A stretch of 64,000 bases of DNA from Treponema medium (GTDB taxonomy: Bacteria; Spirochaetota; Spirochaetia; Treponematales; Treponemataceae): contig NZ_CP031393.1 in the NCBI RefSeq assembly GCF_017161265.1, positions 2,542,001-2,606,000 on the forward strand, given 5' to 3'. The first letter of the stretch is position 1. Each line of letters begins with the position of its first letter. The position numbers and the translations under genes were made by a program. Positions 7,219 through 16,488 of this stretch are shown here, in pieces. The notes under the pieces were generated by a model. The model was not told the DNA's origin. It was given only the letters and a program-made list of their open reading frames with translations, and searched no databases.

Positions 7219-8840
7219 TAACACTACAAGATATTTCTTTTTCATATCCGGATTCTGCGGAGATATTATTCGACGGATTCTCCGCAGCGCTTGGAGGAGC
7301 ATCCCATTGGACATGTATTACCGGTGCAAACGGCTGCGGAAAAACGACATTACTCAAATTAATCGCAGGGATGCTACCGCCGCTTTCAGGGATAATTAAA
7401 TGCGAATCGGCAGTATACTGTGCGCAAAACAGTACGGAACTGCCCGATACTGCGTATACATTGTTCTGGGATGCGGATAACGAAGTGCGTCGCTTTTTCT
7501 CGCTGCTTAATATTACGGCAAAACAGCTTGAACGCTGGGAAACACTTTCGGGCGGAGAAAAGAAGCGGCTGCAAATTGCCTGTGCTTTAGCGGAGCGTCC
7601 TTCGGTTCTGCTGCTTGACGAACCGACCAATCACTTGGATGCCGTTTCAAAAGAGCTCATTATAAATGCCTTAAAACTGTTTACCGGCACAGGGCTCATT
7701 GTCAGTCATGACCGCGCCTTTGCCGATTCATTGTGTACCGCTACCTTCTACTTATATCGGGAATCGGCAGCATTCGCAGACGGAGCCGATTCAATCAGAG
7801 GTAAGCTCTATGCTGCGAATGTAAGTACAGCGCTTGAACTTTGGGACACAGAGCGAGCTTCCTGCCTTTCGGAATGGCATAAAGCGGATGCAGGGGTTTC
7901 AAAAGCAAAAGCACTTTCAGATATGTGGCAGCGCGAGGCAGAACATTCTAAGAACCGCCTGAGGAATGTGTACGGCGGCAAAGACCACGATGCAGCACAA
8001 AAAATTCGCCTTGCCATTGTTACCGGTAAAGACCGTACGCCGGGCATCGTAAAAAAATGTTTTGACAGCCGCCGTGAACAAGCTGAAAAACGCCGCGATG
8101 CTCAAGCAAAACCGCTGAACCGTAAGGAAGGGTTTTCTCCGGCGCAAGCAGACACGTCAGTGTTCACTCCGAAGGTACTCATACACCTGCCGCCGCAAAT
8201 CATCACTGCAGGAGAAGATGGCAGTTATACCTTGCAGATTCCCGAATTGACGGTGCAAAAGCAGTCCCGCATTGCACTGACGGGAGCCAACGGAACAGGA
8301 AAGACATTGCTTGCACATACAATATTAAACCGGATACGGGAAGCTGATCTGCAAAAGAAAAGCGATGGAGAAAGTCTTTCATTTTATCTGCCGCAGGAAA
8401 TTCCGAAAGCAGAAGAACAAGCAGTATTAGCACACTTCTTCTCGCTTGATAAAGAACTGCGAAGTGAAATTCTTTCTACGGTGTACCGCATGGGATCGAA
8501 TCCCAAAGCGCTGCTTACCTTTACTGACAGCAAGCGGATCAGTCCCGGCGAACTCCGCAAGCTCATGATTGCACTTGCAATGTCAAACCCACTCAAAGTT
8601 CTTATTTTGGACGAACCGACCAATCACTTGGATATTCTTTCCGCCAGACTTCTCGAAACTGCCCTTGCAAAAATATCATGCGCACTCATTATCATCAGCC
8701 ATGACAGTGTTTTCCTGCAAAATTGCAACTGCACGGAATTGTGGCAGATTATCAAAACCGGCAGTTGCGGAATGTTGGAACGGATAGATAATCCCTATCC
8801 TTGCAGCTGTAACGCAGGCTCTTGCTTGGTAAATCCGTGA
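7215..8840 (+). CDS. ABC-F-like ATPase with two ABC domains
   Basis: This 541-residue protein has two soluble ATPase domains and no membrane segment. Domain 1 has Walker A GANGCGKTT, signature LSGGEKKR and Walker B LLLDEPTNHLD; domain 2 has GANGTGKT, a divergent signature SPGELRK and LILDEPTNHLD. A basic linker lies between them. This layout is typical of ABC-F proteins, which act on ribosomes as translation factors or antibiotic-protection proteins; which one cannot be told here. Its 3' end overlaps the convergent permease gene by 46 bp, and the Cys-rich last 20 or so residues are unusual and may be non-native. Translation may couple to the TfoX scrap through an ATGA overlap. Confidence 0.8.
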   Translation: MITLQDISFSYPDSAEILFDGFSAALGGASHWTCITGANGCGKTTLLKLIAGMLPPLSGIIKCESAVYCAQNSTELPDTAYTLFWDADNEVRRFFSLLNITAKQLERWETLSGGEKKRLQIACALAERPSVLLLDEPTNHLDAVSKELIINALKLFTGTGLIVSHDRAFADSLCTATFYLYRESAAFADGADSIRGKLYAANVSTALELWDTERASCLSEWHKADAGVSKAKALSDMWQREAEHSKNRLRNVYGGKDHDAAQKIRLAIVTGKDRTPGIVKKCFDSRREQAEKRRDAQAKPLNRKEGFSPAQADTSVFTPKVLIHLPPQIITAGEDGSYTLQIPELTVQKQSRIALTGANGTGKTLLAHTILNRIREADLQKKSDGESLSFYLPQEIPKAEEQAVLAHFFSLDKELRSEILSTVYRMGSNPKALLTFTDSKRISPGELRKLMIALAMSNPLKVLILDEPTNHLDILSARLLETALAKISCALIIISHDSVFLQNCNCTELWQIIKTGSCGMLERIDNPYPCSCNAGSCLVNP

Positions 8841-10012
8841 ATGGTTTTGAGTGCGGCAAGCGGGCCGATAACCGAAATAACCGATAAGGTTAAAAGGGCG
8901 CACAACAGTATCCACAAAACCGGCGGCGTAAGAAAGGGCATTTTAAGACCGGCGATAATTGCCTGATTAAACAAGAGCACAATTAAGCAGGACAGTACCG
9001 TTCCAATTCCCGCACCTGATGCACTGATGATAAACGCTTCGGCAGAAGCAAGCTGCGCAAGTTTTTTATTTGTACCGCCGATAATCCGCAGCATTCCGAA
9101 TTCTTCTTTCCGCTCATGGAATATCGAAGAAAACGACACCGCAAGTACAATGAATGACAACAGCCAGAGCAGCGCAAGCAGCACATAAATATACACATTG
9201 AGGTTTGCAATACTTGCAGAAATATTGGTCATCATCCGTTTGGAAATAAGAGGATATATCTGTTCGCCTTCAAACTCAGCGAGGATACGCTTAGCAACCG
9301 TTTTGACATCGGCATTCGGTTTTATCCGCACCATAACGCTGGAGATGAGATCTTCATCCTGTGCAACCGGATGTTCCATAATCCGCTCATATTCTTTTGC
9401 AAGCCGCTTTGCATTTTCAATTGTCATAAACACGGAATTGTCGAAGCCCATACCGGTTTTTGCGAGCCGCCCCGTAATCACAAAAGGCTGATTAAAGAAC
9501 TTAACCTCGGAATGCGTATCCCCGACGATGTTACTGCCCACGACAATCTGGTTATCGGTAAGCGGTAACCGAATCTGTTTTTCGAGCCACGGCTTGATAT
9601 TAAAATCGGAATCAAAGTCGATGCCGATTACCTGCAACGGAAACGAACAGCATCCGGCGGAAAGGGTTGCGATAAAAAGCTGCGGAGAAGCGAGATCAAC
9701 ACCTTCAATCTTTTTAAGGCGGTCTACGACCTCGGACTTAAAGTAAAAGCTGTTCGGTTCACCCCGCAGCAGTGCGCTTTCGATTTTTGAATCATACCCC
9801 TGCGGTACGACAATGATGTCTGCACCCAGCCGGTTCGACAGCGACTGCATTCCGCCGTTCAAACTCTTGACCAAAAAGCTGCCTGCAAAAAGACTGAACG
9901 CCAGCACCGCGGTCAGCACAATCAAACTCACCGTCCTAAACGGCTTGCGTTTAAGGTTCTGTTTCGCAAGTTCGATAACCGTTAATTTTTTGACCGGTTC
10001 GGAATCTGCCAT
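8795..10012 (-). CDS. FtsX-family ABC transporter permease (third of the iron cluster)
   Basis: This 405-residue protein has an N-terminal membrane helix (VSLIVLTAVLAFSLFAGSFL), a long extracytoplasmic MacB-type core of about 220 residues, and three C-terminal helices containing the FtsX box with ERKEEFGMLRIIGGTNKKL. It has the same architecture as the two permeases at 12.7-15.2 kb and probably works with the ATPase at 11998. It follows the FMN-binding lipoprotein by 5 bp. FtsX permeases of this type commonly transmit ATP-driven movement to periplasmic partners rather than form a pore. Its terminal 46 bp overlap the convergent ABC-F gene. Confidence 0.85.
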   Translation of the reverse strand: MADSEPVKKLTVIELAKQNLKRKPFRTVSLIVLTAVLAFSLFAGSFLVKSLNGGMQSLSNRLGADIIVVPQGYDSKIESALLRGEPNSFYFKSEVVDRLKKIEGVDLASPQLFIATLSAGCCSFPLQVIGIDFDSDFNIKPWLEKQIRLPLTDNQIVVGSNIVGDTHSEVKFFNQPFVITGRLAKTGMGFDNSVFMTIENAKRLAKEYERIMEHPVAQDEDLISSVMVRIKPNADVKTVAKRILAEFEGEQIYPLISKRMMTNISASIANLNVYIYVLLALLWLLSFIVLAVSFSSIFHERKEEFGMLRIIGGTNKKLAQLASAEAFIISASGAGIGTVLSCLIVLLFNQAIIAGLKMPFLTPPVLWILLCALLTLSVISVIGPLAALKTIHGFTKQEPALQLQG

Positions 10013-10017
10013 CGTTA

Positions 10018-10503
10018 CTACTCCGCCTTCGCCTGTTTAAGCGCAATACCGACTACGTTCTCAAACAGTTCATAAGATACGGTCGCGCCGGCAATCGCAT
10101 CCACTTTATCAAGCTGTTGCGTTTCAACCAGTTTCGGTCCGTACTTTTCGGCATTCTTAATTGCGTTCTGCGCAATTTTGTATAAACCGGCATTCTTAAT
10201 CACTCCGTCGGTTTTGCCGTAGTCCTCGCCTTTCAGCGTTCCGTCCTTCTCGTAGGATAGAAATTCACAGTCAGTAATTTTACCGTCTTTAATCGTTATC
10301 GTTACCTCGGCATTTCCGCCCCAATCGTCTTTAATACCGGAAACCGCTTTGTAAATGCCGTCTTTATACCGTACCTCAGTCTGCGTTTCCTGTGCCGATT
10401 GTCCGGTCTGCTGCGCCGTCCCTTCATTTTTACTACACCCTGCAAAACAAAACGCCGCAAGTGCCAATGTAATTGTGAATATACGCAAAGATATTTTTTC
10501 CAT
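10018..10503 (-). CDS. FMN-binding domain lipoprotein
   Basis: This 161-residue protein has a lipoprotein signal ending CFAGC (Cys about residue 22), followed by a Gln/Thr-rich linker and an FMN_bind domain. The motif DAIAGATVS near the C terminus contains the Thr that receives covalent FMN in NqrC/RnfG-like proteins, attached by ApbE. It should sit on the periplasmic side of a membrane and carry electrons. Beside a P19/FTR1 iron system it may reduce ferric iron or feed the DUF2318 protein; that link is inferred from location. The SD is ggagcggaaa. Confidence 0.85.
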   Translation of the reverse strand: MEKISLRIFTITLALAAFCFAGCSKNEGTAQQTGQSAQETQTEVRYKDGIYKAVSGIKDDWGGNAEVTITIKDGKITDCEFLSYEKDGTLKGEDYGKTDGVIKNAGLYKIAQNAIKNAEKYGPKLVETQQLDKVDAIAGATVSYELFENVVGIALKQAKAE

Positions 10504-10683
10504 TTTCCGCTCCTTGGTGATTTACGTATGGATCAGTTTTATTATAAATTCCGCACTACATTATCTCTATAGATATTTAATCATAAATGTAGCAACTACT
10601 CCAGTAATGAGTACAATTACACATTACCAATTAATATATTGCACTATAGTACGTTTTCTTGAAGATTTCAACTTTCCGATGTT

Positions 10684-11886
10684 CTATGTATCCGCCCTCA
10701 GCCAATCCGCTATATCAACAATACGGACACCTTCATATTGATATTGTTCATGCCGTGTCCGCGCAATGATCATCTTAGGGTAGGCGTCTTTTATTTGAAA
10801 AAGCGGAGCCGTTTCCCGTTCAAATGTTTGCTTATGTGTAATATCATCGCTGACTTGAATATACACTTTTTCATCATGCCGGATTGCAACAAAGTCAATT
10901 TCTTTTTTATAGAGTACTCCAGTATAGACTTCATAGCCGCGCCGCAGCAATTCTATCGCAACAATGTTTTCGTACATGCGCCCAAAGTCGAGGTTCTTTG
11001 TTCCGAGCTTTGCATATCTGAACGCATGGTCGCAAAGATAGTATTTGTCTTGACTTGCAAGATATTTTTTACCGCGAATATCATACCGGCGGACTTTATA
11101 GAATGCGTAGGCATTCGTAAGATACTGTAAGTATGATCCGATAGATTTATCATTCGTCTTTTCTTTATACGAGGTAAGAGTGTCTGCTAAACTCCTCGTA
11201 GAAACTTCGGATGAAATGTTATCCATCAGAAAATTCGCAAGCTTTTCCAATAATCCCGGATTTCTGATTTTATACTTTTGTCGTATATCCCGAACAATTA
11301 GCGTTTCAAAGACACTCGTAATATACGTATATTTTTCTTTTTCTTGTTGATACAGATAGCTGCCTGACATACCGCCTTGCCGTACAAATGCATCGAACGC
11401 TGCATAGATATCATTTTGTTCATCGTCAAAATAGGCAAGAAATTCATTAAACGAAAATGGCAGAACATGAATTTCAAATGTTCTACCCGTAAAGAGGGTT
11501 GCTAAATCACTTGAGAGCAAAAAAGCATTTGAACCGGTAATATAAATATGATATTTTTCGCTTGTATGCAGAGCGTTTATCGCTTTTTCAAAGCCGCGGC
11601 ACATTTGCACTTCGTCAATAAAAAGAAAATTTTCTTTTTCCACCATAAAATGCTCTTCGATAAAATGATATAGAGCATGATACTCCGCAAGAGGTTCCGT
11701 CTCTAAGGCATTAAAATTAATTCTGATAATGTTGGCATTTTGAATATGCGCTGTTACATATTCGATAAACGATTCAAGGAGCTTTGATTTACCTGCACGA
11801 CGAACACCGGTGATCACTTTTATATCCGGTGTTTGTACGGTTTGAATGAGCTGTGTTAAATACGAAAGTCTCGGAATAATTTTCAT
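10684..11886 (-). CDS. AAA ATPase with DUF4143 domain (ATP-binding protein)
   Basis: This 400-residue protein begins with the P-loop ITGVRRAGKSKLLESFI, followed by FLFIDEVQM (Walker B) and the sensor YITGSNAFLLSS. The C-terminal half is the DUF4143 type, with a likely nuclease-like core (EIDFVAIRHDEKVYIQVS resembles the ExK element of restriction-like folds). These genes are scattered and multi-copy in anaerobes, and their role is unknown. It breaks the iron cluster between the ABC ATPase and the FMN lipoprotein. It carries its own promoter and an 18-bp inverted repeat, which suggests a transferable cassette. Confidence 0.85.
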   Translation of the reverse strand: MKIIPRLSYLTQLIQTVQTPDIKVITGVRRAGKSKLLESFIEYVTAHIQNANIIRINFNALETEPLAEYHALYHFIEEHFMVEKENFLFIDEVQMCRGFEKAINALHTSEKYHIYITGSNAFLLSSDLATLFTGRTFEIHVLPFSFNEFLAYFDDEQNDIYAAFDAFVRQGGMSGSYLYQQEKEKYTYITSVFETLIVRDIRQKYKIRNPGLLEKLANFLMDNISSEVSTRSLADTLTSYKEKTNDKSIGSYLQYLTNAYAFYKVRRYDIRGKKYLASQDKYYLCDHAFRYAKLGTKNLDFGRMYENIVAIELLRRGYEVYTGVLYKKEIDFVAIRHDEKVYIQVSDDITHKQTFERETAPLFQIKDAYPKMIIARTRHEQYQYEGVRIVDIADWLRADT

Positions 11887-11892
11887 AGTTAT

Positions 11893-11949
11893 AGTATAGC
11901 TTTTCTATTTCGCAAAATCAATATTTTTTCAATTTTGCGAAATAGAAAA
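11893..11949 (-). promoter_or_regulatory. Promoter and 18-bp inverted repeat upstream of the AAA/DUF4143 gene
   Basis: On the minus strand a -35 TTGATT (11921-11916) and -10 TATACT (11898-11893) are 17 bp apart. The -10 ends only 6 bp before the ATG, so the mRNA would be essentially leaderless. Perfect 18-bp inverted arms, ttttctatttcgcaaaat (11901-11918) and attttgcgaaatagaaaa (11932-11949), cover the spacer and the region just upstream. This geometry suits an operator; a hairpin at the end of the preceding ABC gene is the alternative. Confidence 0.6.
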
Positions 11950-11997
11950 CTGTCAGTACGCATTTAGAACACTTCCGGTACGTTTTCCCTGCATATT

Positions 11998-12684
11998 TTA
12001 TTTTTGCAGCATCGGTCGCGTTCTGCTCATCTTTTCAACGCGCGCGATTTTTCCGTGCTCAAGTACAACCATCCGTTCCGCCTGATCGGCAACCTCCGGA
12101 TCGTGGGTAACGACGATAATGGTACTGCCGGTATTGTGCAGCTTTTCAAAAATCTCCATAACCAACCGCTCGTTTTTTTCATCGAGGTTGCCGGTCGGTT
12201 CGTCCGCAAGCAGGAGCTTAGGGTGATTGATGAGCGCGCGGGCAATACACACGCGCTGCTGCTCTCCGCCCGACAGCTGATTGGGCAGGTGCTTTGCCCG
12301 CTCCTTTAAGCCGACACTCGCAAGCGCTTCCATCGCCTCTTCTTCATCCGGCATACTGTGATAATACTGCGCCATCATCACATTCTCAAGCGCGGTAAGA
12401 TAGTTGACGAGGTGGAATTGCTGAAAGACCAATCCGATGGTATCCCGCCTGACAACGGTTAATTCCTTTGAGGATAATTTTGAAATATCCTGCCCCGCCA
12501 AATCAATCTTACCGAGCGACGGCTTATCCATACAGCCGATGATGTTCATCAGCGTCGTCTTACCGGAACCGGACGGCCCCATAATCGACAGCCACTCGCC
12601 TTCTTCTACGTTTAAGTTTATGTTGTCTAAGGCTTTTAAGTCGCCGTAAATCTTTGAAATTCCGTTCAATGTTAAAATATCCAT
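11998..12684 (-). CDS. ABC transporter ATP-binding protein (LolD/MacB type), iron cluster
   Basis: This 228-residue ATPase carries Walker A GPSGSGKTT, Q-loop VFQQFHLVN, signature LSGGEQQR, Walker B LLLADEPTGNLD and the switch His in VVTHD. The DEPTGNLD form marks the LolD/MacB/FtsE subfamily that pairs with FtsX-type permeases, which lie immediately upstream in the operon. In Campylobacter the P19 cluster has the same trio of two FtsX permeases and one ATPase. The ATG follows a strong aggagg. It is the last gene before the intruding AAA/DUF4143 cassette. Confidence 0.9.
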   Translation of the reverse strand: MDILTLNGISKIYGDLKALDNINLNVEEGEWLSIMGPSGSGKTTLMNIIGCMDKPSLGKIDLAGQDISKLSSKELTVVRRDTIGLVFQQFHLVNYLTALENVMMAQYYHSMPDEEEAMEALASVGLKERAKHLPNQLSGGEQQRVCIARALINHPKLLLADEPTGNLDEKNERLVMEIFEKLHNTGSTIIVVTHDPEVADQAERMVVLEHGKIARVEKMSRTRPMLQK

Positions 12685-12698
12685 ATAATCCTCCTTTG

Positions 12699-13835
12699 CT
12701 ACTCCCCGCGTAAAACCAAAGCGGGGTCGATGTCTACCGTGGCGCGTACCGGGAATAAACAGGAAACAATCGTGATGATAATCGAGGCAATGACCGTAAA
12801 CGGCGCGAGCTGCACCGGAAACGAAACCTCGCGGGCGAATACGCTGATACTCACGTTGTCCGCAAACACATAGCCTAATACCACGCCCAAGATACCGCCA
12901 ATCAATCCGAGCATCACCGCTTCGCCCATAAAGTCTTTCACGACGCTGCTATTCGAAGCGCCGAGCGCTTTTTTCAAACCGATTTCTTTTCTGCGTTCTG
13001 CGACAACCGCCATCATCGTCGTCGTTACGCAAATCATCGTTAAGAACAACACGATGATGGTAACAATCCACACGAGTGCCTGCAGTTTGCTCAAAACCAC
13101 ATCCTGAGATTCCGTTACACGCTTTACGAGCCGCGGCGTAATACCGTTCACCTGCTTCGACACGGTGTCGGCTATCGATTTAAGGTATTCCTGATTGCCG
13201 TCGATGCTGCATTCAATAACATCAAACTGATCATCGTACCCGATAATACCTTTGATATCCTCAAGGCTCATAAAGATAAATTCTTCTTCTACGCCGCCGG
13301 TGGTAACAATGCCCGACACCGTACATTCGTTGACGGTAACATCGCCGTTCGGCTTCGGTGTATTGACGATAAAGGTATCGCCGACCGACAACTCGATATT
13401 GCGGCTTATTTCGTGCCCGATCAGCACTTCCTTTTTATTGTGCGGCCAATCCCCGCGAATAAGCCAATAGGGGCTATTGCTTTTTGCGCTTGCCAAATCC
13501 GTCGCGGCGATCATGTACGGCTGTTCGTTTACCTTTGCCGACTGGTAGATGTACGGCGCAAAACCGACCAGCTTCTCAGGGTCAATCACCTGCTTAATAG
13601 CGCCGATTTGCTCCTGCGTAATCTTGGATTCGCTTTCCGCCGGAAGGAATATCAAATTTGCGCCGTACGACCGGAACACCGTCCCCATCTGGCGCGGAAT
13701 ATCATAGTAAATAGTTAACAAACCCGACAGCACCGTAGAGCCGATTGCGATTGCCAACAACGCGACAAGCATCCGTGAACGGCGGCGTATCAGCGAGCTT
13801 GTAATCATCTTTAAATACATTCTATTTCTTGTCAT
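12699..13835 (-). CDS. FtsX-family ABC permease, iron cluster
   Basis: This 378-residue membrane protein has one N-terminal helix (RRSRMLVALLAIAIGSTVL), a large extracytoplasmic domain and three C-terminal helices. The FtsX box includes AERRKEIGLKKALGASNSSV. It lies 14 bp from the ATPase and 45 bp from the 425-residue permease, implying a heteromeric complex. By analogy with P19 clusters it should act after or beside the FTR1 permease in iron delivery, but transport of iron itself by these FtsX proteins is not shown. An alternative downstream Met (MYLKM) could be the start. Confidence 0.88.
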   Translation of the reverse strand: MTRNRMYLKMITSSLIRRRSRMLVALLAIAIGSTVLSGLLTIYYDIPRQMGTVFRSYGANLIFLPAESESKITQEQIGAIKQVIDPEKLVGFAPYIYQSAKVNEQPYMIAATDLASAKSNSPYWLIRGDWPHNKKEVLIGHEISRNIELSVGDTFIVNTPKPNGDVTVNECTVSGIVTTGGVEEEFIFMSLEDIKGIIGYDDQFDVIECSIDGNQEYLKSIADTVSKQVNGITPRLVKRVTESQDVVLSKLQALVWIVTIIVLFLTMICVTTTMMAVVAERRKEIGLKKALGASNSSVVKDFMGEAVMLGLIGGILGVVLGYVFADNVSISVFAREVSFPVQLAPFTVIASIIITIVSCLFPVRATVDIDPALVLRGE

Positions 13836-13880
13836 AGCGTTTCACTCCCGTATCCGCTCTTTCCGCTTTCGACGTGCATT

Positions 13881-15158
13881 TTATTTTCCATGCAGCACCT
13901 CCGTAGGATTGAGCTTGAGTAAATACCGTACCGAAGGCAGACTGCCGAGCAGGGTGATAAGAAAGATGATAAGCACGACAATCGGAATCACCATCGGCGC
14001 AGGAGGAATAGCCGAACCGAATACGCTCCGTCCGATAATCTGCGTTAAACCCAATCCGGCAAAGTAGCCGATTGTTCCGCCGATTAAGCCGATAATCATA
14101 ATCTCCGTCAGTACCGATACGGTAACCGCCGTGTTGCTCGCGCCGATCGCTTTCTTTAAACCGATTTCCGCGCGTCTATCCATCACGCTTGCCGTTACAA
14201 GGTTGGAAATTCCCAATGCGGAAGCGAGCAAGCTCAAAATTGTGATTAAGAGCATCAGCAGCGTTGTCTTATTTAAAATCGCCCCTTCGGATTCGGCGAC
14301 CTGCCGCACCGGTTTTGCAACGGCATCGGTAATCACTTCCTGAATCTGATAGCAGATACTGCTGACATACGCGGTGCAGTACCATACCTCCATCTCTTTG
14401 ATGGTTAAACTCAAAGGGTTCCGCGCGGCCTTTCGTGCGAGGTCGTTATCGGGCGTCGTAAGCGCACTTACCTCAATGCTTTCGCACACATCGGTTTTTC
14501 CTAACAGGCGCTGCGCCGTATGAAGGGGTGTAAAGATGTACTCATCCTCGTTGCTGCCCGAATTGAATATGCCGGAAACAGTCAACGATGCACTTCCGGC
14601 AGGGCCTGTTACTTCGATCACATCGCCGACATGAATAGCGTTTCTCCCCGCAAAGAGGCTGCCGATCATACAGGCGGAATCATCGGTATCGGAAGCCCAT
14701 GTACCGGTTACTTCCCACCACGTTCGCATCCGCCGGATACCGGTAATAACTTCCTGTCCGGTGTGCAAGTCTATTTTATAATCGAACCATGTACCGGTCA
14801 GACGGACGGGCTTATTTTGGCCCTTATATTCAACGGACACGTTTAAAAACGGAGCATAGTCAACAACATTGTACGCCCAAAATATAGTCTTAATTTTATA
14901 CAGCTCATCCTCGCGTAAATACTTTTTGGTACTCCCCGACTCTACTCCGTAAATATCATCGAGAAGCGAGGCCTCTTTATGCACGACATTGATATTCGCT
15001 CCGTAGGTTTTCAGCTCCTGATTTACCTTATCCCCTACTCCGAGCATCGTATTGAGCATTGCGCTTGAAAGACTCGCACCTAGCGCAATGGTAAACGCAA
15101 TCATCGCCATCTTCCCTTTCTGACGGAAGAGGGAACCGGCTATCATTCTCCAAAACAT
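13881..15158 (-). CDS. FtsX-family ABC permease, iron cluster
   Basis: This 425-residue permease has the same layout as its neighbour: N-terminal helix (KGKMAMIAFTIALGASLSSA), an approximately 250-residue extracytoplasmic core, then C-terminal helices with DRRAEIGLKKAIGASNTAV. It probably forms a heterodimer with the 378-residue permease, driven by the ATPase at 11998. A strong ggagg site precedes the ATG. It is 30 bp downstream of the DUF2318 gene. No sign of transfer is apparent. Confidence 0.88.
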   Translation of the reverse strand: MFWRMIAGSLFRQKGKMAMIAFTIALGASLSSAMLNTMLGVGDKVNQELKTYGANINVVHKEASLLDDIYGVESGSTKKYLREDELYKIKTIFWAYNVVDYAPFLNVSVEYKGQNKPVRLTGTWFDYKIDLHTGQEVITGIRRMRTWWEVTGTWASDTDDSACMIGSLFAGRNAIHVGDVIEVTGPAGSASLTVSGIFNSGSNEDEYIFTPLHTAQRLLGKTDVCESIEVSALTTPDNDLARKAARNPLSLTIKEMEVWYCTAYVSSICYQIQEVITDAVAKPVRQVAESEGAILNKTTLLMLLITILSLLASALGISNLVTASVMDRRAEIGLKKAIGASNTAVTVSVLTEIMIIGLIGGTIGYFAGLGLTQIIGRSVFGSAIPPAPMVIPIVVLIIFLITLLGSLPSVRYLLKLNPTEVLHGK

Positions 15159-15188
15159 AATTGCTATCGAACCTCCATCTGGATATTC

Positions 15189-16322
15189 CTATTTAAAGCG
15201 GTGCGCTTCCGCTTCAAGATCGGCTATCTTTATCTTGATCTTTTCATCGTGGATGATATACGCAACCGGCACAGGGTTACATCCGCCCGGGAAGCCGATA
15301 GTTCCCTTGTTCATCACGACATCGCAGAGTTTACAGATAACCTCCCCGTTCCGTTCAAAATATCCGGTAGGACCGCAGATATCGCACGCATCAAGTCCTA
15401 CGCCATAAGAGCCTTCGCTCTTTTTAATGGCAATAAACCGGACTTCAATCCCCTGCTCCGAAGTATACGCATACCGGTGCAGCTTATCATCTTCCAATTC
15501 CGAAATAGGAATCATCGCCATACCGTCGGCAATCGTATAATTTTCCGGCGGCGAAAGCGGAACTTCTCGGTCGACATAGTGCCGCAACACAGACAGAGAT
15601 AAAACCGAACCGATCAGCAAGACCAGCGAAAATTTCGCCCACCGGCGTGCGTTGCGCTTTTGCGCTTTCAGTTTCCGCAGTTCTGCATTGTTGTGATATG
15701 TTTCCGTAATTGTCCGGTTCTTCCGCCAGAGGATAATCGGCGGAATCATAATGAATAGGATAATTGCAAAGGTAAAGAAATTTCCATGGTTTACGACCGC
15801 GGCAATGAATGCAAAGATAAAGTCGTTGCGAGGAATAATCCCCAACGAATAGAGGCGCTGTAAAATAACAACTACTTGCGTAACACCGAAAATGCAAAGA
15901 GCTCCGGCAACCGATACCTTGAGTTCTATGGCCGATAATTTAATCAACGTTTTATAGATCGCTAAACCGGCGCACAGCATACACACAATACCGAGTACAT
16001 AGCCTATCAGTCTGAATAAGACAATCGTACTTACTGCGCTCTCGCCGTAATTAACCAATGTGGTTGCCAGCATGATGATAACGGGAAGATAGTAAAACAG
16101 CATCGAGGCTGCATACAAGAAAATTGCCGCACTAAAAAGATTTTCATATATATGCGCTATCTTTCGTTTAAGATTGGGTGAAATAAAAAGCAGGATGAGT
16201 AAAAAGAGAAGTGCGATGGTAACAGGAACCATGCACCAAAAAGCGAAACGTGTTCTATTTATATAGTTGGGAATTGATCTAAGAATTGCTGAGACAATAC
16301 TGCCGACAAAGCCCAGCAGCAT
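15189..16322 (-). CDS. DUF2318-domain integral membrane protein, iron cluster
   Basis: This 377-residue protein has seven or so membrane helices in residues 1-245, then a soluble DUF2318 domain. The domain holds the pairs CDIC and CKLC and a further Cys in GFPGGCNPV, a pattern able to bind metal or heme-like redox groups. The same family sits next to p19 in Campylobacter (Cj1660). It is thought to help reduce or hand over iron delivered by P19, but the reaction is not established. A short membrane ORF ends 5 bp before its ATG and may be translationally coupled. Confidence 0.88.
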   Translation of the reverse strand: MLLGFVGSIVSAILRSIPNYINRTRFAFWCMVPVTIALLFLLILLFISPNLKRKIAHIYENLFSAAIFLYAASMLFYYLPVIIMLATTLVNYGESAVSTIVLFRLIGYVLGIVCMLCAGLAIYKTLIKLSAIELKVSVAGALCIFGVTQVVVILQRLYSLGIIPRNDFIFAFIAAVVNHGNFFTFAIILFIMIPPIILWRKNRTITETYHNNAELRKLKAQKRNARRWAKFSLVLLIGSVLSLSVLRHYVDREVPLSPPENYTIADGMAMIPISELEDDKLHRYAYTSEQGIEVRFIAIKKSEGSYGVGLDACDICGPTGYFERNGEVICKLCDVVMNKGTIGFPGGCNPVPVAYIIHDEKIKIKIADLEAEAHRFK

Positions 16323-16327
16323 ACTTG

Positions 16328-16465
16328 CTAAAACGACAAGCCGTTTTTTTTTTCGGATTCTTCCGTTCTCTCGGACTCTTGAGTTTTAAATGAAGCAAAT
16401 ACAACGGCTAACACCAATGCAAAGGCGATACCTGCTTCAAAAACTCTTATATAAAATTTTAAGAT
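16328..16465 (-). CDS. Possible 45-residue single-pass membrane protein with non-ATG start
   Basis: A 45-codon frame lies directly upstream of the DUF2318 gene, with its stop 5 bp before that ATG. The product would begin ILKFYIRVFEAGIAFALVLA, a single membrane helix, and end in a charged tail (ESERTEESEKKNG). A perfect ribosome site ggaggt lies 5 bp before an ATC codon, and no ATG, GTG or TTG is available at the right distance. Initiation at ATC would be rare, as for AUU in infC. It could be a small accessory subunit, or only a fortuitous frame in a leader. Function unknown. Confidence 0.45.
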   Translation of the reverse strand: MLKFYIRVFEAGIAFALVLAVVFASFKTQESERTEESEKKNGLSF

Positions 16466-16488
16466 GATACACCTCCAAGAAAAAACCG

